Shown piece by piece: positions 58,995-64,000 of a DNA stretch of 64,000 nucleotides. Source of the stretch: Streptomyces collinus (GTDB lineage Bacteria > Actinomycetota > Actinomycetes > Streptomycetales > Streptomycetaceae); NCBI RefSeq assembly GCF_031348265.1, contig NZ_CP133771.1, forward strand, positions 8,308,001 through 8,372,000, given 5' to 3'. Position 1 is the stretch's first letter, and each line of letters begins with the position of its first letter. Under the pieces are notes generated by a model. The model made no database searches. It saw only the letters and a program-made list of their open reading frames with translations, and was not told the origin of the DNA. A program made the translations under genes and the position numbers.

Positions 58995-59912
58995 TCAGTC
59001 CCTGAGGAAGAACTGGTGCTGGTCGGCGAGCTGCTCGTACTCCTCCAGCCGCGCCTGCGTCCGCTCCGGATCCGCGTCCGTCATCGCCTGCAGCAGCGCC
59101 GAGCACATCACGCCCGGCGCCGCGTAGGAGTCGAAGACCAGCCGAGACCCGGTCCCGAGGGCGAAGACGACGTCGGCCTCGTCCGCCAGCGGCCCGAGCG
59201 CCAGGTCGGTGATCAGCGCGACCTTGAGCCCGGCGCCCCGCGCGACCCGCACGGCCGTCAGGGTCTCCTGGGCGTGCCGGGGCAGGGAGAACGCAAGCAC
59301 CCACGTACCTCCCGCCTCACGCGACTGCAGCAGCGCGTCGTAGGCGACGCTGCCGCCCCGCGTCACGAGCCGGACGTCCGGATGGATCCGGCGGGCGGCG
59401 TAGGCGAAGTACTCGGCGAGGGAGACGGAGATGCGCAGCCCCAGGACGGTCAGGGGAGTGGACGAGGAGAGCTTGCGGCCGACGTCGATGACCACGCCCG
59501 GGTCGGCCAGGTCGCGCCGCAGGTTCTCCAGGTTCTCGATCTCGGCGTCGACCGCCGCCTGCAGTTCGTTGCCCCGCATCTCCTCGGCCGGGCCGACGGC
59601 GAGGGTGCCCAGCGCGATCGACTGGAGCTTTTCCCGCAGCGCCGGGTAACCGCTGAAGCCGACCGCCGAGGCGAACCGCGTCACCGAGGGCTGGCTGACA
59701 CCGGCCCGGTCCGCCAGATCCGTGATCGAAAGGAACGCCGCCTCGGTGATGTGCTCGATCAGGTACTGCGCGATGCGCCGCTGTCCCGGGGACAGCCGGG
59801 GCCGGTCGAAAAGCGCCCTGAGCTGGGCGGACGGGGAGACCTCCGCTTCGGGGGCGGCCTTCCCCGAGGTGATCGCGGATGCCTGTGCGCGTGCCTGCTG
59901 CGGCGATGGCAC
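58995..59912 (-). CDS. RpiR family transcriptional regulator
   Basis: 305 residues. N-terminal HTH_6 (~48-100; LSPGQRRIAQYLIEHITEAA, ADRAGVSQPSVTRFASAVGF) and a SIS sugar-phosphate-binding domain (TVLGLRISVSLAEYFAYAAR, LAFSLPRHAQETLTAVRVA). The GTG at 59912 is preferred because AAGGAGG precedes it by 8 bases; GTG 59936 has no such site. Controls sugar or amino-sugar catabolism in response to a phosphosugar; no obvious target is adjacent. Confidence 0.9.
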   Translation of the reverse strand: MPSPQQARAQASAITSGKAAPEAEVSPSAQLRALFDRPRLSPGQRRIAQYLIEHITEAAFLSITDLADRAGVSQPSVTRFASAVGFSGYPALREKLQSIALGTLAVGPAEEMRGNELQAAVDAEIENLENLRRDLADPGVVIDVGRKLSSSTPLTVLGLRISVSLAEYFAYAARRIHPDVRLVTRGGSVAYDALLQSREAGGTWVLAFSLPRHAQETLTAVRVARGAGLKVALITDLALGPLADEADVVFALGTGSRLVFDSYAAPGVMCSALLQAMTDADPERTQARLEEYEQLADQHQFFLRD

Positions 59913-60067
59913 CGGTGCGCCTCCTTCGTCTCCCACGGACGTTCAACATAGCTCACGCACATGGTGACCAGGGCTTCTACGGACAGCATGAGCTGCCCGG
60001 CCGGGGGTTACCCGGACGCCGGGCGGGAACCCGCCGCCGCACACGACCCCCGAGAGGAGCCGCCGAC

Positions 60068-60229
60068 ATGACCGTCCCCGAGGAGAACCGTCCCAAGACG
60101 GAGACCACGGACGAACTGCTGGAACACCAGGACGACCACCGCTCCCGGCCGCCCGGCGCGACCGGCCGCACGATGCGCGAGGCCCTGGAAGAGGCCGAGG
60201 TGCGCCCCGACGACTACGACGACCGCTAG
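60068..60229 (+). CDS. Small hydrophilic hypothetical protein (53 aa)
   Basis: Very charged and probably disordered (EENRPKTETTDELLEHQDDH, then TMREALEEAEVRPDDYDDR). GAGGAG lies 9 bases before the ATG. No domain recognised. It is 69 bp upstream of the DUF3662 gene on the same strand. Confidence 0.6.
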   Translation: MTVPEENRPKTETTDELLEHQDDHRSRPPGATGRTMREALEEAEVRPDDYDDR

Positions 60230-60298
60230 GCGGTGTCCTTCCAGGACACCCGCGGCACCCCGATCGAAATCGACGACGCTTCCGGCAGGTGAGACGGC

Positions 60299-60700
60299 AT
60301 GGGCGCGCTGAGTGCGCTGGAACAGACACTGGAGAACCGTTGGGACGCGCTGTGGGCGCGGCTCCTCGACAAGGAACCCGTCGAGGTCCTCGACGCCCTG
60401 CGGCGCGCATGCGACGACAACGCCGTCGTGTGCCGTGAGGGCCGCGTCATGGTCCCCAACGCCTACGACGTGGAACTCCCCGACGACGTGCACGACCATC
60501 TGACCCGCACCGGCACCGATGTGGGCCAGGCCCTCACCGACAGCCTGTGCCGCCACGCGGAACGCCGCGGCTACGAGTTCGCCGGCCCGCTGGCGGTCCA
60601 TGTGGCGAGGTGCCCCGACGTGCCCAACGGCCGTTACCGGGTGGCCGGCCGGGTCATGGAGCACGTGAGCGCGGACGGGTTCTTCTACGCGACCCACTGA
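60299..60700 (+). CDS. Orphan DUF3662 (FhaA N-terminal-like) protein
   Basis: 133 residues. MGALSALEQTLENRWDALWA, RACDDNAVVCREGRVMVPNA and RRGYEFAGPLAVHVARC align in pattern with the N-terminal DUF3662 domain of FhaA, which precedes an FHA domain in the PknB/cell-division locus. Here the FHA domain is missing and no pkn genes are near. It may be a stand-alone paralogue competing for the same partner. The ATG at 60299 follows AGGTGA. Confidence 0.75.
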   Translation: MGALSALEQTLENRWDALWARLLDKEPVEVLDALRRACDDNAVVCREGRVMVPNAYDVELPDDVHDHLTRTGTDVGQALTDSLCRHAERRGYEFAGPLAVHVARCPDVPNGRYRVAGRVMEHVSADGFFYATH

Positions 60701-60715
60701 TACGCGACCCACTGA
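60686..60715. repeat. 15-bp tandem duplication over the DUF3662 stop codon
   Basis: TACGCGACCCACTGA occurs twice in a row, and a degenerate third copy follows (CACGCGACCCC). The first copy contains the stop codon, so a duplication has occurred at the very end of the gene. Confidence 0.8.
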
Positions 60716-60751
60716 CACGCGACCCCCGGTGACGTGCGCGCGCACCCGCAC

Positions 60752-62431
60752 TCAACGGCGGTACAGAGTGATCGAGTGCCCGACGTCGTCCACGGGGCGG
60801 CTGTCGCCGATCAGTTCGGCCAGCCGCCCCGTGGCCTTCGCGGCCGCCGAGTCCGACACGGCCAGCAGTCCCCGCACCTCACGGACCGGCACCCGCCGGG
60901 GATCGAGGGCCTCGATGCCGTAGAAGGACGGCACACCGCTGCCCTTGTACACGAGCCACACCCGCTCGCCGGGATACCGTTCGCGGAGCCGGTCCGCGAG
61001 CCGCCCGAGGTCCTGCCCCCAGTCCACGTTCGAGTCGTGCAGCCACTCCCGGGTCCTGCCCGGCCCCCCGAACGCCTCGTTGGAGTACGGCAGATAGTAG
61101 GGATACGCCCGCAGCGAACTGACGGCGGCGAACGCCACCAGCACGCTCAGCCCCACGCAGACCCACCGCCGCCGCACCACGAGCACGCACCCCGCCGCCA
61201 CCGCGAGGAACAGCGGCAGGAACACGGCGTACCGCGTCCCGAAATCCCGCGCTCCCTGCATGGCCGCCGCCAGCAGCACCAGGGGAACGGCCAGCACACA
61301 GGGCGCGGCAGGCCGCAGCCGCCGGACCGTGACGAGGGCCACGGCACCCGCGGCCCACAGCGCGAGCATCCCCAGCGGCGTCTTCACCAGCAGCGCGGCC
61401 GGCAGGTAGTACCAGAGCGAGCCGTCGTACAGCCGCCCGAACAGAAACCCCTGCCACGGCCGGTTCTCCAGCCCGAACTGCACCCGCATCCCGTCCCGGT
61501 AGGCCTCCGGGAACGGCATCAGCTCCACCAGCAGTCCCCGCAGCCCGCGCACCACCGGCACATGCTGCTCCGGAACCCAGCGCAGCCGCGGATCGACCAT
61601 CAGATACGTCACCCACACGACGGCGACCGCGGCCAGGGCCACCCCACCGGCCGCCGCGACGGCCCGGCGCCGGCTGCCGCCCGACGACCGCCACACGGAC
61701 ACCGCGGTCAGTGCCGTCAGCACCGGCACAGCGGGCAGCGTGCTCATCTTCGTGGCCAGCGCGGCGCCCAGGGCCATTCCGGCGAGCGGCACGTACCGCC
61801 GTGGTCTCCGGCGGGCCCGCCACACCAGCCAAGCCGAGGTCAGCAGGAACCCGGCGGCCGGTACGTCGAGCGTGGCGAGCGAGCCGTGGGCGATGACGTC
61901 GGGAGAGAAGCAGTACAGCGCGAGGGCGGTCAACCCCGCGACAGGACCGGCCAGTTCACGGGCGAAGGCGAACACCACCAGCCCGAACGACAGGGTCAGC
62001 GCGATCACCGGCAGGCGGGCCAGGAGCATCAGCCGCCAGGGATCGTTGCCCGACGCGTACAGCAGATGCCGTCCCGAGCGCCCCTGGTCCCCGGCGAAGG
62101 CCGGGTCGATGTGAGGATCCGCGAGGGCCACCCCCACGCCGATGACCAGTTTGCCGAGCGGCGGATGCTCGGGGTTGTGCCGCAGCCGGTGCTCGCGCAC
62201 GTACTGGGCGGCCGCTCCCACGTACACCGGTTCGTCGATCGTCGGGGTCTGCCGCACGGCGGTCGTGACCATCGCGAAGGCCATCTGCGCGAGCAGCACG
62301 GCCACGAGGAGCGGCACCGGCCACCGTCTGCCGGGCCGGTGCGCGCCGTCCGCCGGTGCCGGGGGCGGGAGCGGCACCGGCCGGGGAACGGCGGGAGCGA
62401 TCCGGAGGGCCCTCATGGACCAACTCTGCAT
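60752..62431 (-). CDS. GT39/PMT-like glycosyltransferase membrane protein
   Basis: 559 residues, about ten to eleven membrane helices. The first periplasmic loop has TPTIDEPVYVGAAAQYVREH and HNPEHPPLGKLVIGVGVA, with the acidic motif of polyprenyl-phosphate-dependent protein O-mannosyl or ArnT-type transferases. The C-terminal ~130 residues are extracellular and carry HDSNVDWGQDLGRLADRLRE. Probably adds a lipid-linked sugar to a surface acceptor. It begins 22 bp after the PAP2 gene and is probably in the same operon. Confidence 0.85.
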   Translation of the reverse strand: MQSWSMRALRIAPAVPRPVPLPPPAPADGAHRPGRRWPVPLLVAVLLAQMAFAMVTTAVRQTPTIDEPVYVGAAAQYVREHRLRHNPEHPPLGKLVIGVGVALADPHIDPAFAGDQGRSGRHLLYASGNDPWRLMLLARLPVIALTLSFGLVVFAFARELAGPVAGLTALALYCFSPDVIAHGSLATLDVPAAGFLLTSAWLVWRARRRPRRYVPLAGMALGAALATKMSTLPAVPVLTALTAVSVWRSSGGSRRRAVAAAGGVALAAVAVVWVTYLMVDPRLRWVPEQHVPVVRGLRGLLVELMPFPEAYRDGMRVQFGLENRPWQGFLFGRLYDGSLWYYLPAALLVKTPLGMLALWAAGAVALVTVRRLRPAAPCVLAVPLVLLAAAMQGARDFGTRYAVFLPLFLAVAAGCVLVVRRRWVCVGLSVLVAFAAVSSLRAYPYYLPYSNEAFGGPGRTREWLHDSNVDWGQDLGRLADRLRERYPGERVWLVYKGSGVPSFYGIEALDPRRVPVREVRGLLAVSDSAAAKATGRLAELIGDSRPVDDVGHSITLYRR

Positions 62432-62452
62432 CAGCCCCCGCCGTAGAAAGCG

Positions 62453-64000
62453 CTACCTCCGCACGAGTCGCACCGACAGACCGTCAGCCGTGTGGACGGG
62501 CACGGCCAGCAGCGTCTCGGAGTCCAGCTCGACCCGGTCGAACCGGCCGCGCAGCTGCGCGGCGGACAGGACGGGAAGGGTCGTGCCCGCGACCGGCGGC
62601 CGCTCGGGGTCGAGCCGCAGCGACAGCACGCTGCCCCGGCCGAGCAGGACCCGCCGGCTCACCGTGACGGCGGGGCCGTGGTTCCTGCGGAGCAGCAGCT
62701 CCAGCGTCGACTCGCCGTCCTGGACGTACGAGCCGCGCACCCGCAGCACCTTGTCCGCGCGCAGCGTGCCGCCGGTGACCCGGACGTCGCCCTCGCCCAG
62801 AGCGTTCGGCGACCCGGCGACCAGCACGCCGTCCTCGACGACGGTCCCGCCGTGATAGCGGTTGTGGCCCGTCAGGGTGAGCGTGCCCGAGCCGCGCTTG
62901 GCCAGACCGCCGTCGCCCTCGATGTCGTTGCGCCAGCTGTCGGCCGCGTGGAAGCCGCCCGCCGCCGCGTCCAGCGTCACGGTGACGTCCTGGTCGAACG
63001 CGCCGTAACCGTCCGCCGCGGCGAACAGGTTCAGCCGGCCCCACTGCTCGAAGCCGTCCAGCAGGACGTAGCCGGAGGGCAGCGCGGTCGTCCGCAGCAC
63101 CTCACGCCGCTGGGCCGCGGTCAGGTACGGAAGCCGCGTCTCCAGCAGAACCTCCGCGCCCTTCGGCACGGTGAGCGGGTCCTTGCGGCCCCGGCGCGGC
63201 AGGACGTACGTCAACCGGTGCCCGACCGAGCGGGCGTTGGCGTCGCGGTCGGCGTAGGCGTCCCCGGCGCCCGGGTGGGCGTAGTCGTACAGCGTGTCCG
63301 CCGTGGTGCCGGTGCGCTGCGTGAAGTAGGAGAGGGCCTGGGCGCGGGCCGCCGCCTTGAGCTCCGCGTTCGCCGGGTCGGCCAGCGCGGCGGCGGTCAG
63401 GGCGGTGGCCATGATCCGGCCGCCGATGACGTCGACGGTGGAGTGCATGCCCGACATGATCCGGGTGTGGCTGAGCTCGAACGCCCGCGTCACCAGTTCC
63501 TGGAACCGCTCGGGCACCGCGTAGGCGAAGGCCAGACCGGCCAGGTGGAAGGCGTTGGTGTGACCGCTGGGGAAGCCGCCGTCGTCGACGGGGGACGTGC
63601 TGCGCTGACGCAGCAGCTGCCTGACGACGACCACGTCCGATTCGTACACCGGGTAGCCGAGTTCGTCCGTGCGGCCGGTGTCGACGACCTCGCTGTCCTC
63701 GTTCATGCGCCACGGACGCGGGTACTGGAAGGCGTACTTGCCGGGGTTCCCCGAGGCGAACGGGCCGCGCACGGTGTCGACCAGCTTGGCCACCAGGCCG
63801 AGGTCGGAGGCGTACGAACCGGCGCCCAGGGCGGAGCCGGCGGGCGCGTCGGCCGGCACGGAGTCGCTGATCGTCGTCGGGGGAGTCGTGTCCGGGGCGC
63901 TGGTGATCGACGTGACCGCCTTGGCGCCCGCCTTGTACAGGCCGGACAGCGGGCCCAGCCCGGCGATCATCGCGTAGCTCTGGTGCTGACGGTCGTAGAC
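62453..64000 (-). CDS. PAP2 family phosphatase with autotransporter-type beta repeat (5' truncated)
   Basis: 516 codons are visible and the frame is open to the right edge, so the start lies outside. The PAP2/vanadium-haloperoxidase motifs are GGFPSGHTNAFHLAGLAFAY and SGMHSTVDVIGGR, in the order of the catalytic site; the usual upstream KxxxxxxRP is only loosely matched. After the PAP2 domain a beta-rich region follows (SGTLTLTGHNRYHGGTVVED), which matches the passenger-associated transport repeat of autotransporters. It is thus a likely extracellular acid phosphatase. In operon with the GT39-like gene. Confidence 0.87.
   Translation of the reverse strand, partial: VYDRQHQSYAMIAGLGPLSGLYKAGAKAVTSITSAPDTTPPTTISDSVPADAPAGSALGAGSYASDLGLVAKLVDTVRGPFASGNPGKYAFQYPRPWRMNEDSEVVDTGRTDELGYPVYESDVVVVRQLLRQRSTSPVDDGGFPSGHTNAFHLAGLAFAYAVPERFQELVTRAFELSHTRIMSGMHSTVDVIGGRIMATALTAAALADPANAELKAAARAQALSYFTQRTGTTADTLYDYAHPGAGDAYADRDANARSVGHRLTYVLPRRGRKDPLTVPKGAEVLLETRLPYLTAAQRREVLRTTALPSGYVLLDGFEQWGRLNLFAAADGYGAFDQDVTVTLDAAAGGFHAADSWRNDIEGDGGLAKRGSGTLTLTGHNRYHGGTVVEDGVLVAGSPNALGEGDVRVTGGTLRADKVLRVRGSYVQDGESTLELLLRRNHGPAVTVSRRVLLGRGSVLSLRLDPERPPVAGTTLPVLSAAQLRGRFDRVELDSETLLAVPVHTADGLSVRLVRR

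Noticed and set aside
58920..59951. Plus-strand ORF beginning MKTFMRALLWM next to AAGGAG
   Set aside because: The ribosome site is only one base from the ATG and most of the frame is antisense to the RpiR gene with shadow composition. A very short product cannot be ruled out.

Overview
The window reads as chromosome of a Streptomyces or close relative. GC is very high, with strong G/C bias at third codon positions. GTG starts are common. The gene content is typical of the genus: mycothiol-dependent formaldehyde detoxification, a class E sortase, sugar ABC importers without their own ATPase, an ANTAR/GAF/PAS/PP2C phosphatase, an ECF sigma factor next to a CU044_5270-family gene, and many TetR regulators beside palindromic operators. 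No tRNA, rRNA, insertion sequence, integrase or CRISPR array was seen. The mix of regulators, secreted enzymes and stress genes looks more like accessory or arm-proximal chromosome than conserved core; that is an inference.

Layout, left to right. 1-4.5 kb: the 3' end of a PP2C/anti-sigma-like phosphatase, a block of 26-bp hairpin-forming repeats, a DJ-1/PfpI protein divergent from a LysR regulator, and a CBS-pair protein. 4.5-11 kb: dTDP-rhamnose genes rmlA-rmlB-rmlD plus a methyltransferase on the plus strand, converging on rmlC plus a family 2 glycosyltransferase on the minus strand, with two perfect hairpins between them. 11-19 kb: an exonuclease-BRCT-BRCT-TerD fusion, a metallophosphoesterase, a methyltransferase, a CMD-family protein, two zinc/medium-chain reductases, an ABM monooxygenase and an orphan XdhC. 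19-26.7 kb: a TetM/OtrA-like ribosomal protection GTPase with an overlapping leader ORF, a secreted GH5 endoglycoceramidase-like enzyme, a secreted YncE-like beta-propeller, two TetR regulators with clear operators and a DUF2867 protein.

26.7-39.7 kb: ctaD with a translationally coupled small membrane protein, an ECF sigma factor pair, two probable gene relics, an ABC exporter, the mycothiol formaldehyde dehydrogenase plus metallo-beta-lactamase pair, an SDR and a TetR. Then comes a three-gene minus-strand cluster: processive family 2 glycosyltransferase, 57-residue LPVTG mini-protein and class E sortase, next to a secreted L,D-transpeptidase. This compact surface cluster is the best candidate for something undescribed. 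39.7-45.6 kb: a sugar uptake operon (two permeases, a lipoprotein binding protein, a Gfo/Idh oxidoreductase) divergent from its probable ROK repressor. 45.7-64 kb: an EamA transporter, a membrane-tethered S1 protease, a DUF3800-like protein, a MalY-type PLP enzyme, an orphan DUF35 protein whose upstream palindrome matches one at the neighbouring TetR gene, several small conserved proteins, an ANTAR-GAF-PAS-PP2C phosphatase, an RpiR regulator, an orphan DUF3662 protein, a GT39-like membrane protein, and a PAP2 phosphatase carrying an autotransporter-type beta repeat that runs off the right edge.

The rml genes, the two glycosyltransferases, the sortase cluster and the L,D-transpeptidase all point to cell-envelope polymer synthesis and anchoring. 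Much of the rest is redox, small-molecule or stress response, with most operons controlled by an adjacent regulator.
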